From Caldilineaceae bacterium (GTDB lineage Bacteria; Chloroflexota; Anaerolineae; Caldilineales; Caldilineaceae): DNA of 45,309 nucleotides. The notes beneath the pieces are model-generated. The model searched no databases, had not been told where the DNA came from, and worked only from the letters and a program-made list of their open reading frames with translations. Where the stretch lies: contig JADLFO010000055.1 in assembly GCA_020845455.1 (NCBI GenBank), positions 1 to 45,309 of the forward strand, read 5' to 3'. Below, piece by piece: positions 18,621 to 27,176 of this stretch (position 1 is its first letter; each line of letters opens with the position of its first letter). The translations under genes and the position numbers were made by a program.

Positions 18621-19571
18621 ATGGTAACTGCGAGCGCACCGGGCAAGGTGATCCTCGTCGGCGAACATGCCGTGGTCTATGGGCGACCGGCGATCGCCGT
18701 GCCTGTCTGGGAGACGGTCGCCCGCGCGCAGGTGACGCTCGGCGTAGCGGGCCGCGGCTGTGTGATCCAGGCGCGCGACCTGGGCCGCACGTTTGCTCTG
18801 GGCGAGGCGGGCGACGATGAACCGTTGGCCGTAGTGGCGCGCGCCACGCTGGCCCATCTGGGGCTGGCGGTTGACCCGGATTGGCAGATCGACCTCACCA
18901 GCACGATCCCGATGGCGAGCGGCATGGGCAGCGGCGCGGCCGTCTGCGCGGCGCTAGTGCGCGCCCTTTTTGCCCAAGCGGGAGAAACCCCGGATCCGGC
19001 GACCGTCAGCGACCTGGTCTATCGCGCCGAGCAGATCTATCACGGCACGCCCAGCGGCATCGACAACACCGTGGTGGCCTATGGTAAACCGGTCTGGTTT
19101 GTGCGGGGAAGCCCGCCCGTCGTCTTTGCCTCGGCCCAGCCCTTTACGCTGGCGATCGCCGGCAGCGGCGAACCGGGGCTGACCAAACAGACGGTGGCTG
19201 CGGTGCGCGCCCGCCGGCAGGAGAACCCGCGGCGCTACGATGCCTGGTTTGACGAGATCGCGGCGCTGGCGCAGACGGCGCGCACCGCTATCGAACAGGG
19301 CGCCCCGGCGCAGCTTGGCCCGCTCTTTGACTACAACCACGCTATCTTGCAGCAGATCGGCGTCAGCACACCCCGGCTGGACCGGCTGGTTGCGGCCGCG
19401 CGCCGCGCCGGGGCCGCCGGCGCAAAGCTGAGCGGCGGCGGCGGCGGCGGCAACCTCATCGCGCTGGTGGACGATGCCGCCGCGCCCGCGGTGCGCGCCG
19501 CGCTACTCGCCGCCGGCGCGCCACGGGTGATCGTCACGACCGTCGCCGCGCAGCCGTTCCCCGTCGCGTAG
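18621..19571 (+). CDS. mvk: Mevalonate kinase
   Basis: Protein of 316 residues of the GHMP kinase family. The N-terminal SAPGKVILVGEHAVVYGRPAIA is diagnostic of mevalonate kinase, the ATP-binding motif reads PMASGMGSGAAV (near residue 95), GTPSGIDNTVV supplies the catalytic aspartate loop and KLSGGGGGGNLIAL is the C-terminal motif. It phosphorylates mevalonate in the mevalonate route to isoprenoids, a pathway held by several Chloroflexota. ATG 18621 follows GGAG (18612-18615), which lies at the end of a dispersed repeat. The last 69 nt overlap, antiparallel, the 3-prime end of nagA on the other strand. Confidence 0.9.
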   Translation: MVTASAPGKVILVGEHAVVYGRPAIAVPVWETVARAQVTLGVAGRGCVIQARDLGRTFALGEAGDDEPLAVVARATLAHLGLAVDPDWQIDLTSTIPMASGMGSGAAVCAALVRALFAQAGETPDPATVSDLVYRAEQIYHGTPSGIDNTVVAYGKPVWFVRGSPPVVFASAQPFTLAIAGSGEPGLTKQTVAAVRARRQENPRRYDAWFDEIAALAQTARTAIEQGAPAQLGPLFDYNHAILQQIGVSTPRLDRLVAAARRAGAAGAKLSGGGGGGNLIALVDDAAAPAVRAALLAAGAPRVIVTTVAAQPFPVA

Positions 19572-20717
19572 ATAAACGACCCGGCCCGCCACGACCGTGG
19601 CTACTACTTGCAGCGCCGTGTCCAAGACCACCAGGTCGGCCACGCTGCCCACAGCCATCTGCCCCAGGTCTTGCAGCCCCAGCGACGCCGCGGGCGTGCG
19701 GCCGGCTGCGGGCCACCCCTGCGCCAGGCTCATCCCGGTCGCCGCCAAGAAATTCGCCAGCCCTACCTCCAGCGTCAACACACTGCCCGCCAGCGTGCCG
19801 TCGGCCAGACGACATTCGCCGTTTTGCACCGTCACGGCTTGGCCGCCGAGGTCATAGCGGCCCGGCGGCAGACCGGCGGCGCGCATGGCGTCGGTGATCA
19901 GTACGGTGCGTTCGATCCCCTTGCAGCGCGCCAAGACTTGCATCGCCGCGGGGTGGACGTGGATGTTGTCGGCGATCAACTGCGCATAGACCGCGTCGTT
20001 GGTCAGCACACTGCCCAACGTCCCCGGCCGGCGGTGATGCAGCCCGGTCATGGCGTTATAGGTGTGTGTCGCCTGGCTCACGCCCTGGCGGATGGCGGCT
20101 TCGCATTCATCATAGGTGGCTGCCGTGTGCCCGGTGACGACCACGACGCCGCGTTGCCGCGCCGCCGCGATCAGCGCATCCGCGCCGGGCTGTTCGGGGG
20201 CCAGCGTGATCATGCGCACCGGTCCGGTCTCGGCCAGCGCGCTGAACTCGGCCACGTCGGGCGGGCGGATCGCATCGGCCAGTTGCGCTCCTGGGAAGCG
20301 CGGGCTGATAAACGGCCCCTCCAGATGAACGCCCAGCAGCCGCGCCCCGGCGGCGGGCGTGTAGGCGTAGGCGGCAGCGGCGGCGACCGCGTCGCGCGTG
20401 GCGGCGCGGCCTGCGGTCATGGTGGTGGCGAGAAAGCCGGTGACGCCGTGGGCGGCAAAGAAGCGCGCCATCGCGGCCAGCGCCGCCGGGTCGGCGTCCA
20501 TGGTATCGTGGCCGAGCGCGCCGTGGACATGCACGTCGATCAACCCCGGCAGCACGCTGCAGCCGGACGCGTCCAACTGCGCGGCGGCCATCTCTTCCGC
20601 GTGGGGTGTGATCGCCACAATGCGCTCGTCTGCGATCTGTACCTGCGCCGGCAGCAAGCTTGCGGCAGACGCGTCGGGCACGCTGCCGCCGTGGATGGTC
20701 AGACCTAAGCTTGGCAT
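19503..20717 (-). CDS. nagA: N-acetylglucosamine-6-phosphate deacetylase
   Basis: Protein of 404 residues of the amidohydrolase superfamily. It shows LPGLIDVHVHGALGHD, TTMTAG, GVHLEGPFISP (metal-binding E), VVTGHTAATYDE (H), QATHTYNAMTGLHHRRPG (H), the catalytic ITDAMRAAG aspartate and the closing strand ADLVVLD. It removes the acetyl group from GlcNAc-6-phosphate in amino-sugar recycling. It is the last gene of a minus-strand series, 79 nt after glgB. About 22 C-terminal residues (from YLRDGE on) are encoded over the end of mevalonate kinase; they are beyond the usual fold and Arg/Gly-rich, so this tail may be tolerated rather than functional. Start at the ATG ending at 20717 with a weak GAGAGGG site. 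Confidence 0.9.
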   Translation of the reverse strand: MPSLGLTIHGGSVPDASAASLLPAQVQIADERIVAITPHAEEMAAAQLDASGCSVLPGLIDVHVHGALGHDTMDADPAALAAMARFFAAHGVTGFLATTMTAGRAATRDAVAAAAAYAYTPAAGARLLGVHLEGPFISPRFPGAQLADAIRPPDVAEFSALAETGPVRMITLAPEQPGADALIAAARQRGVVVVTGHTAATYDECEAAIRQGVSQATHTYNAMTGLHHRRPGTLGSVLTNDAVYAQLIADNIHVHPAAMQVLARCKGIERTVLITDAMRAAGLPPGRYDLGGQAVTVQNGECRLADGTLAGSVLTLEVGLANFLAATGMSLAQGWPAAGRTPAASLGLQDLGQMAVGSVADLVVLDTALQVVATVVAGRVVYLRDGERLRGDGRDDHPWRAGGE

Positions 20718-20796
20718 AGAGCGCCCTCTCGTATACGGACAAAGGACATTGCCAGGCTGCCCCTGTGCAGAGAAACCAGCCCGTGCGCGATCCTAC

Positions 20797-23040
20797 TTAT
20801 CGGGTTGGTTTCAGATAGATAACCCCCAGGGGGGGCAGATTCAGGGTCGCCGAGAAGGCGCAGCTTTGCCAGGGCAACGCTTCGGCGGTGACGGGGTGCG
20901 GGTTGCCCACGCCGCTGCCGCCATACTCGGGACGGTCGCTGTTCATGATCTCGCGGTAGGTGGTGTCCAGCGGCAGCCCGACGCGATAGCCGAGCCGCGG
21001 CACCGGCGTAAAGTTGCAGACGATCACCAGCGTGTCGGCGGCCTCGTGGCCGCGGCGGACAAAGCTGATGATCGAGCGGTCGGCGTCGCTGATGTCGATC
21101 CACTGAAAGCCTTCCCAACTGTTGTCGATCGTATAGAGCGCCGGTTCATTGAGGTAGAGATGGTTTAGCTCGGCCACATAGCGCTGCAGCCGCTGATGGT
21201 CCTGCCATTGGAGCAGATGCCAGTCGAGGCTGCGCGCTTCGTTCCATTCGCTGAACTGCCCAAACTCGCCGCCCATAAAGAGCAGCTTTTTGCCGGGATG
21301 GCCGGTCATATACCCGTAGAGCGTACGCAGATTGGCATACTTCTGCCAAATGTCGCCCGGCATCTTGTCCAGCATCGAACGCTTCAGGTGTACCACCTCG
21401 TCATGGCTGAAGGGCAGCACAAAGTTTTCGTGGAAGGCATAGATCAGGCTAAAGGTGATCTGATTCTGATTGTAGCGCCGGAAGACCGGGTCTTTTTGCA
21501 TGTAGCTGAGCATGTCATGCATCCAGCCCATATTCCACTTGAGGTCAAAGCCCAGCCCGCCCATGTAGGTGGGCCGGGTCACCATCGGCCAGGAGGTGCT
21601 CTCCTCGGCGATGGTCAGCGTGCCGGGCGTCTCAAGGTGGGTCAGTTCGTTAAAGCGGCGGATGAAGTCGATGGCGTCGAGGTTTTCGCGCCCGCCATAG
21701 CGGTTGGGGATCCACTGGCCCGGCTCGCGGCTGTAGTCCAGATAGAGCATCGAGGCCACGGCGTCGACGCGCAGCCCGTCGAGGTGATATTCCTTGAGCC
21801 AGAAGATGGCGCTGCTCATCAGATAGTTGCGCACCTCGTTGCGGCCAAAGTTAAAGACCTTGGTGCCCCAGTCGAGTTGTTCGCCCTGGCGCGGGTCTGA
21901 ATGCTCATAGAGGTGCGTGCCGTCGAAAAAGCCCAAGCCGTGCGCGTCGCGCGGGAAGTGCGCCGGCACCCAGTCCAACAAGACGCCGATGTTGTGCTGG
22001 TGGCAGTAGTCGACAAAATACTTGAAGTCGTCGGGGTTACCAAAGCGGCTGGTGGGCGCAAAATAGCCGGTGGTCTGATAGCCCCAGGAGCCGTCAAAGG
22101 GGTGCTCGGTGATGGGCAGCAGTTCGATATGCGTATAGCCCATCTGTTGGACATACTCTACCAACTGATGCGCCAGGTCATGATAGCTCAGAAAGCCGTT
22201 GTCCTCCGGCACACGCCGCCAACTGCCCAAGTGTACCTCATAGATGTTGATCGGCTGGTCCAACGCCTGGCGTGTGGGGCGGTTGTCGAGCCACGTCTGG
22301 TCCTGCCACTCATATTTGCCGATGTCCCAGACGCGCGAATCGGTGCTGGGGCGCAGTTCGGCATAGAAACCGTAGGGGTCGGCCTTGTTCATCTCATAGC
22401 CTAAGAAGCGTGACCTCACGGCATATTTATAGTGCATGCCCTCCGGCAGGTCAGGGATAAACAACTCCCACACGCCCGACGGGTCATGGCGCTGCATGGG
22501 ATGCGTGCGGGTGTCCCATCCGTTGAAAGGGCCGACCACGCCCACACGCTCGGCGTTGGGCGCCCAGACGGCGAAGTTGACCCCGCGCACCCCGTCTACC
22601 TCGTGGAAATGCGCGCCCAGCTTTTCATAGCTGTAGATCAGGTTGCCCTCGCCGAACAGAAAGAGGTCATAGTCGGTCAACATGGGGCCGAAGCGGTAGG
22701 GGTCTTCCAGTTCAAATTCATGGCCCCTGGGGTCGATCACCACCAGCCGGTAGGCAAAGGGCGTGGTGCGCCCCGGGAATGACGCCTCAAAGAAGCCCAA
22801 CTCATGCACGCGTACCATGGGTGTGCGCGCCCCGGTCGTCAAGTCGAGCACATCGACGCGCGCGTCCAGCGGTCGAAAGGCGCGGATGACCACCTGTTCG
22901 CCGCCTTCGCCTGTCACCACATGCGGCCCCAAGATGTGGCGCGGCATGCCATGATAGCCATAGACAATGGCCTGAATCTCGGCCTTGGGCGCGGTGGCGC
23001 GCTCCGGGTGTACGGCGGGCATGGCCTCTGCGTCTGTCAT
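20797..23040 (-). CDS. glgB: 1,4-alpha-glucan branching enzyme GlgB
   Basis: Protein of 747 residues, length typical for the bacterial GH13 branching enzyme. An N-terminal beta domain and a CBM48 ([24 protein letters not shown]) precede the barrel: [35 protein letters not shown], the nucleophile in [17 protein letters not shown], the acid/base glutamate in [10 protein letters not shown] and the transition-state residues in [10 protein letters not shown]. It transfers 1,4-glucan segments to make 1,6 branches in glycogen. The start is ATG 23040 because GGAGGAG precedes it; the frame extends to 23100 without a ribosome site. Neighbours nagA and a glycogen-synthase-like enzyme lie on the same strand. 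Confidence 0.95.
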   Translation of the reverse strand: MTDAEAMPAVHPERATAPKAEIQAIVYGYHGMPRHILGPHVVTGEGGEQVVIRAFRPLDARVDVLDLTTGARTPMVRVHELGFFEASFPGRTTPFAYRLVVIDPRGHEFELEDPYRFGPMLTDYDLFLFGEGNLIYSYEKLGAHFHEVDGVRGVNFAVWAPNAERVGVVGPFNGWDTRTHPMQRHDPSGVWELFIPDLPEGMHYKYAVRSRFLGYEMNKADPYGFYAELRPSTDSRVWDIGKYEWQDQTWLDNRPTRQALDQPINIYEVHLGSWRRVPEDNGFLSYHDLAHQLVEYVQQMGYTHIELLPITEHPFDGSWGYQTTGYFAPTSRFGNPDDFKYFVDYCHQHNIGVLLDWVPAHFPRDAHGLGFFDGTHLYEHSDPRQGEQLDWGTKVFNFGRNEVRNYLMSSAIFWLKEYHLDGLRVDAVASMLYLDYSREPGQWIPNRYGGRENLDAIDFIRRFNELTHLETPGTLTIAEESTSWPMVTRPTYMGGLGFDLKWNMGWMHDMLSYMQKDPVFRRYNQNQITFSLIYAFHENFVLPFSHDEVVHLKRSMLDKMPGDIWQKYANLRTLYGYMTGHPGKKLLFMGGEFGQFSEWNEARSLDWHLLQWQDHQRLQRYVAELNHLYLNEPALYTIDNSWEGFQWIDISDADRSIISFVRRGHEAADTLVIVCNFTPVPRLGYRVGLPLDTTYREIMNSDRPEYGGSGVGNPHPVTAEALPWQSCAFSATLNLPPLGVIYLKPTR

Positions 23041-23110
23041 GGTCTTCTCCTCCGGATGGGCCAGTGATGGCCGTCTAGGGCAGCCGCCCGGGCTGCACAC
23101 CGCGCACTTG

Positions 23111-24154
23111 TCACCTTTTAACCAGGCTTACCCACATCTCGTCGACGATAAAGCCCTGCCGCTCATACAGCGCCAGCGCCTTGGGGTGGTTGAAATAGTT
23201 GGTCTGGACTTCGACCGCCCGATAGCCGCCGCGCGGGGGCGGCTCATGCGCCATCTCATACAGCGCCAGTTCCAATAGATAGCGTCCCAGCCCTTGCCCC
23301 TGTTGCGCCCCGTTCAGCCAGTAGTCTACAAGCGCAGCCCACCCCGCCCGGCGCATCGGAACCCACGCGATCCGGCCCAGTTGCATCCCCGGCATCCCGC
23401 TTGTCACTACAGCATATCCGGCATAGGGCTGATCGCGCAGGTATAACCAATGGTCATAGAAGGCTCCAGCATACCACTGTATTTCCTTGGGGATCACATA
23501 AGGCGCATCGTGGCTAAACGACCGGAGTTCCACGCTTTTGGCGGTGATACAGGGCGGCGGGATGGGCAGGGGCGGGTCGCCCAGGGGGTCGAGTTGCATC
23601 GAAATGTCGCCTGGGTCTGCAGGCCGATAGCCGCGATTGCGCAGAAAGCGGATCAGCGTCAAATTCTTGGCGCTTATCCCCAGGTGCTGGGTGCTGCCAA
23701 AGAACGGCATATAGGGCCCTTCCAAGTCGCCGTAACAAGGCTGTTCGTGGCCGGCGACATAGACAGGACAATAGTGCAGCCAATCCTCGGCGGCCTTCAG
23801 CAGCCGGCTGCCGATCCCCTGCCGGCGCATCTCCGGCTCCACATACAGGAGCGCCAGGGTATGCTCCCGATAACCCTGCCCCAACCGCTCATAGACCGGG
23901 TGATCCGGAAGCGGGCGGAAGGCATGGGCCAACCCGACCAAGCGGGTCGTCGAGCCGGCTGTATGCCAGGCCAGGATCAACCCGTCCGGGTCAAATCCGG
24001 GGCATTCCAGCACGCGCCACCGAAACTCCGCCGCGGTCAGCGGGTGAAAGTTGCGTTGATCGGCAAAGGCGCGGTTCCAGAAGGCGACCAGCGCGTCGAG
24101 GTCTTCCGGCGTAAAGCGGCGTAGCTGCGTGTGCGCTGAAGGGGTATCCGGCAT
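23111..24154 (-). CDS. Tandem GNAT-family acetyltransferase
   Basis: Protein of 347 residues with two GNAT modules. The first (about 10-150) has the acyl-CoA loop [10 protein letters not shown] (111-119); the second (about 200-347) has [15 protein letters not shown] followed by a strand [25 protein letters not shown] typical of the domain end. GNAT enzymes move an acetyl group from acetyl-CoA to an amine; the acceptor here cannot be told. It starts 6 nt after the E1-like gene, so the two are probably cotranscribed, and glgB follows after 70 nt. Confidence 0.85.
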   Translation of the reverse strand: MPDTPSAHTQLRRFTPEDLDALVAFWNRAFADQRNFHPLTAAEFRWRVLECPGFDPDGLILAWHTAGSTTRLVGLAHAFRPLPDHPVYERLGQGYREHTLALLYVEPEMRRQGIGSRLLKAAEDWLHYCPVYVAGHEQPCYGDLEGPYMPFFGSTQHLGISAKNLTLIRFLRNRGYRPADPGDISMQLDPLGDPPLPIPPPCITAKSVELRSFSHDAPYVIPKEIQWYAGAFYDHWLYLRDQPYAGYAVVTSGMPGMQLGRIAWVPMRRAGWAALVDYWLNGAQQGQGLGRYLLELALYEMAHEPPPRGGYRAVEVQTNYFNHPKALALYERQGFIVDEMWVSLVKR

Positions 24155-24160
24155 ACTCCC

Positions 24161-25228
24161 TTACCCTCCGATATAGCGTGCATAGAGCGTCTTGGCATGC
24201 TCTTCGTCGTCGGTGCCCTTGATAATGGCGCGGTTGTCGGGAAAGACGGTAAACTCGTGCGCGCCGATCCGGGCGCGCAGCAGATAGTCATTGCGTGTGA
24301 CTCCCTCGGCCACCGGTGTCAACTGCTGAGCCAGTGCGGCCAGATCCAGCGGGCGGCTGCCCACGACCGAGACCTGCACGGCGTTGCGCCCGCACAGCGC
24401 CGCCGAGGTGGTTCCCATCTGGGCGTTGAGATAGTCGAAGCGACGCGCGCCGCAGGCCGGACAGCCGGCGCGGCGCTGCAGCGCGAACTGCTCATAGTCA
24501 TGCGCCCAGACATCCATGTGAATGATACCGGCGTTGAGCGTACCGCCGCCGCTGAGCAGCTTGATCGCCTCCGCCGCGCTGACCGCGGTGAGCAGCGCCG
24601 CCGCCGGGCCGATGATCCCCGCCGTGTCGCAGGTAGGCGTGGCCCCCGGCGCGGGCACTTCCTCGATCATGCAGCGCAGACAGCCGGTCGTGGCGCGCCC
24701 GCCCGGCAGCTTCTCCGCCGCGCCGTCGGGGATAAAGGTGGACGTCATGCCATAGGCGGCGATCACTCCGGTGTAGACCCAGGGCTTGGCGAGATAGAGA
24801 CAGGCGTCGTTGAGCAGAAAACGGGTGCTGAAGTTGTCGGTGCCGTCCAAGACCACGTCGGCATCTTGCAGCAGCCCCAGGACATTGCCGGGGTTGACAT
24901 CCATCACCAAGCCTTCCACGGCCACATCGCGGTTGATGCGGCGCAGCTTGCGCGCCGCGGCCTCGGCCTTAGGCAGATTGGCGGCGATGTCGTCCTCGTC
25001 AAAGAGGATTTGGCGTTGCAGGTTGTTCAGTTCAATGTAGTCGCGGTCGACGATGCGCACGCGGCCCACGCCGGCGCGCACCAGCAGGTTGCTCAGGGCC
25101 GTGCCGGTCGCGCCACAGCCGACGATCACCGCCGTGGCCGCCAGCAAGCGCCGCTGACCCGCCTCGCCAAAAGGCGGAAAGATGATCTGCCTGTGATAGC
25201 GAGCCAAGCTGTCGTTGATATGATCCAT
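24161..25228 (-). CDS. ThiF/MoeB-type E1-like adenylyltransferase
   Basis: Protein of 355 residues. It has the nucleotide-binding GCGATG (37-42), R14 of RYHRQI, the VDRDYIELNNLQRQ stretch (60-73), D131 in DGTDNFSTRF, zinc pairs C183/C186 and C256/C259, and C200 in PTCDTAGIIGP. The C-terminal region (LCGRNAVQV to AIIKGTDDEEHAKTLYARYIGG) is typical of ThiF/MoeB in Chloroflexota and Firmicutes. Such enzymes adenylate a sulfur-carrier protein (ThiS or MoaD) for thiamine or molybdopterin synthesis; no carrier gene is in the window, so the pathway is open. There is no visible ribosome site, and an unusual set of hairpins lies upstream (25287-25334). Confidence 0.88.
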   Translation of the reverse strand: MDHINDSLARYHRQIIFPPFGEAGQRRLLAATAVIVGCGATGTALSNLLVRAGVGRVRIVDRDYIELNNLQRQILFDEDDIAANLPKAEAAARKLRRINRDVAVEGLVMDVNPGNVLGLLQDADVVLDGTDNFSTRFLLNDACLYLAKPWVYTGVIAAYGMTSTFIPDGAAEKLPGGRATTGCLRCMIEEVPAPGATPTCDTAGIIGPAAALLTAVSAAEAIKLLSGGGTLNAGIIHMDVWAHDYEQFALQRRAGCPACGARRFDYLNAQMGTTSAALCGRNAVQVSVVGSRPLDLAALAQQLTPVAEGVTRNDYLLRARIGAHEFTVFPDNRAIIKGTDDEEHAKTLYARYIGG

Positions 25229-25286
25229 GGCTTTTGTAGGTGCGGTATGTAGAACGTTGCGAAATAAACATATAGGCTACGTTGCG

Positions 25287-25334
25287 CGTACGGACACGAA
25301 CTATCGTGTGCGTACGCGAGATCGTGTCCGTACG
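25287..25334 (-). promoter_or_regulatory. Three-arm, mutually exclusive hairpin element upstream of the E1-like gene
   Basis: Arm 1 CGTACGGACACGA (25287-25299) can pair with arm 2 TCGTGTGCGTACG (25304-25316; 12 of 13 bp, 4-nt loop) or perfectly with arm 3 TCGTGTCCGTACG (25322-25334). The two folds exclude each other. No T-run follows on the minus strand. Function is unknown. Confidence 0.7.
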
Positions 25335-25376
25335 GGTAGCGCATATGCGTGCCATAAGTGGCGCCAAAACCCGCAC

Positions 25377-27158
25377 CTATGGTTGCAGTTTACGCAGCCC
25401 CGGCAGCAGATAGTCCTGACTGACTACCTCCCAACTCATGCGCTGCGCCACTCCCTGCCCGCGTTCGAGCAGGGCTTCTTGGGCGCGGCGCGTGCGGGGC
25501 AGCCGCTCAAAGATAGTACGCGCCGCCGCCGCGCTGTTGTTGGCTTCAATCCAGTCGCGCACGCTGCGGTCAATACTCAGCGCGTCGTAGGGGCTGCCCA
25601 GCCAATAGCCCTGCGGCAGACTGACATAGTCGGCGATCACCAAGTTGGGCAACTGCGCCAACCCGCCGGCGGCGCGCTCGGCAAACCCGACACAGCCGCA
25701 GACGCTGCTGACACAGCAGAGCGCGCCCGCGGCCAGCGGCTCCAGTTGGGCGATGCCAAACGGCTCGTAGATGCTCTGGCCGAACTCCAGGTCGCTGCCG
25801 CGGCGGATGTCGAGGAATTCCATCTCTTCGGGCATGCGCCGGCCACAGCGCTCGCGGCTCCAGCCAAATTGGTTGACCAGCACGACCCGGCTGGGGCCAT
25901 TGCGCCGGTTAAAGGGTTCAACGCCATCGAAGAAAAAGGGAACCTCTTGGTCGATCAAGTCGCCGTTGTCGCCCCGATGGCCCACCGGCCAGCCATACTG
26001 CGCTTCCCACGCCTCTATCCATTCGGGACGCCGCCCGGCGGGCACGCTGCTGCTGAGGACAAAAAGCACGGCGCGCTTGCCCTCGCCTGCCAACAGCCCG
26101 TCCAGATGTTCCATCACGCGCAGGTCGCGCCACAGCGCCTTGGAGAGCACCATGCGCGTGACGTGGGTAAAGACATAGTCAGGCACATAGCCCAAGAGCC
26201 GTTCGCAATAGACTTGCAGCCGCCGTTTGGATTCGAGATGGGCCAACACGCTGGTCTCCGGCGCAGGCACGCCGTTGTAGACCAGGTCGATGTTGGCGTG
26301 GGCCAGGCTGCCGCCTAAAAAGCGCAGTTCCTCCACCACCAAGTCGCCCACGGCAAAGATCGAATCGCAGCGCGCCGCCTGTTTGATCAGCGGGTGCTTG
26401 AAGAGGCCATCCTGGTTGCCAAAGGTCGCCTCCAGGCTCAGCCCCCATTCTTTGGCCTTGAAGAGCGCGTTATAGAAGCGCGTGTCGTGGCCGTTGTGTT
26501 CTTCCACAATGCGCCGCGCCGTGGCCGTCTCGTGGGCGTAGAAGACTGTGCGCCACTGCCCCGGCTCGGTCATCTGCGCCGCAAAGACCAGCGGCAGCCC
26601 CAGCCATTCATGGGCGATGATAAAGCGCTGATCGACGGCCAGCCCCGCGCCCGCGCCGATGGCAGCCAGCGCGGCAAAGAGCGGCGGCGCGATCGCGATG
26701 TACAAGTTAAATTCCGGGTTCCAGCTATAGCGGGCGGAGTCGATGCCGTAGTGTTCCCACAGGAAATACTTGAACGAGTTGACCTGCCCTGGGTGGGGTG
26801 AGGTGGCGTCGACCAAAAGCACCTCATGTTCGGCCTGCCCAAAACGGCGTATGCCGTAGAGCGCCGCTACCTGAAAGGTCTGTTCCACCGCTTGCAGCGC
26901 GGCACGCTGATCCTCCGGCACGCCGTTGAAGATGCCGTGCAGGCTGCTGTAGCGGATGGTCAACCCGCTGCGCGGCGAATTCAGCCGCTCCAGGTGGGTG
27001 GGGTCATTGGCCATCATCGGGCCGGTTAAGACGGTGCGCTGCACCTGGCGCACATAGCTTTCGGCGCCGAGCAGCCCGTCAAGCACCGCGCCAATGCCGC
27101 CGACCTTGACGCCCGCTTCGTGCGTGGCATGGACAACCAGCGGAATTGCATCAGCCAT
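25377..27158 (-). CDS. Glycogen/starch synthase-like glycosyltransferase
   Basis: Protein of 593 residues with a GT-B architecture. The N-terminal KVGGIGAVLDGL (18-29) corresponds to the KxGGL nucleotide-sugar loop of glycogen synthases, FIIAHEWLGLPLVFAA fits the HDW region, and the C-terminal domain contains YEPFGIAQLEPLAAGALCCVSS, the EPFG-type donor-binding motif. It is longer than bacterial GlgA (about 480), with extra middle sequence, so it may belong to an uncharacterised GT5-like branch; donor and acceptor are unknown. GlgB on the same strand suggests an alpha-glucan role. GGGGAG precedes the ATG at 27158. It starts 18 nt after the propeller protein, which implies one transcript. Confidence 0.8.
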   Translation of the reverse strand: MADAIPLVVHATHEAGVKVGGIGAVLDGLLGAESYVRQVQRTVLTGPMMANDPTHLERLNSPRSGLTIRYSSLHGIFNGVPEDQRAALQAVEQTFQVAALYGIRRFGQAEHEVLLVDATSPHPGQVNSFKYFLWEHYGIDSARYSWNPEFNLYIAIAPPLFAALAAIGAGAGLAVDQRFIIAHEWLGLPLVFAAQMTEPGQWRTVFYAHETATARRIVEEHNGHDTRFYNALFKAKEWGLSLEATFGNQDGLFKHPLIKQAARCDSIFAVGDLVVEELRFLGGSLAHANIDLVYNGVPAPETSVLAHLESKRRLQVYCERLLGYVPDYVFTHVTRMVLSKALWRDLRVMEHLDGLLAGEGKRAVLFVLSSSVPAGRRPEWIEAWEAQYGWPVGHRGDNGDLIDQEVPFFFDGVEPFNRRNGPSRVVLVNQFGWSRERCGRRMPEEMEFLDIRRGSDLEFGQSIYEPFGIAQLEPLAAGALCCVSSVCGCVGFAERAAGGLAQLPNLVIADYVSLPQGYWLGSPYDALSIDRSVRDWIEANNSAAAARTIFERLPRTRRAQEALLERGQGVAQRMSWEVVSQDYLLPGLRKLQP

Positions 27159-27176
27159 GAACGGCTCCCCTCATGT

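Noticed and set aside
25228-25260. TACAAA just before the E1-like gene as a leaderless -10
   Set aside because: The box is only 4 nt from the ATG, so the expected start would fall inside the codon. The case is weaker than at 11319 and 40370.
25229-25376. Possible short CRISPR-like array because of the repeated TCGTGTxCGTACG arms
   Set aside because: Only three arms in mixed orientation and spacers of unequal length; no cas genes. Inverted pairing explains it better.
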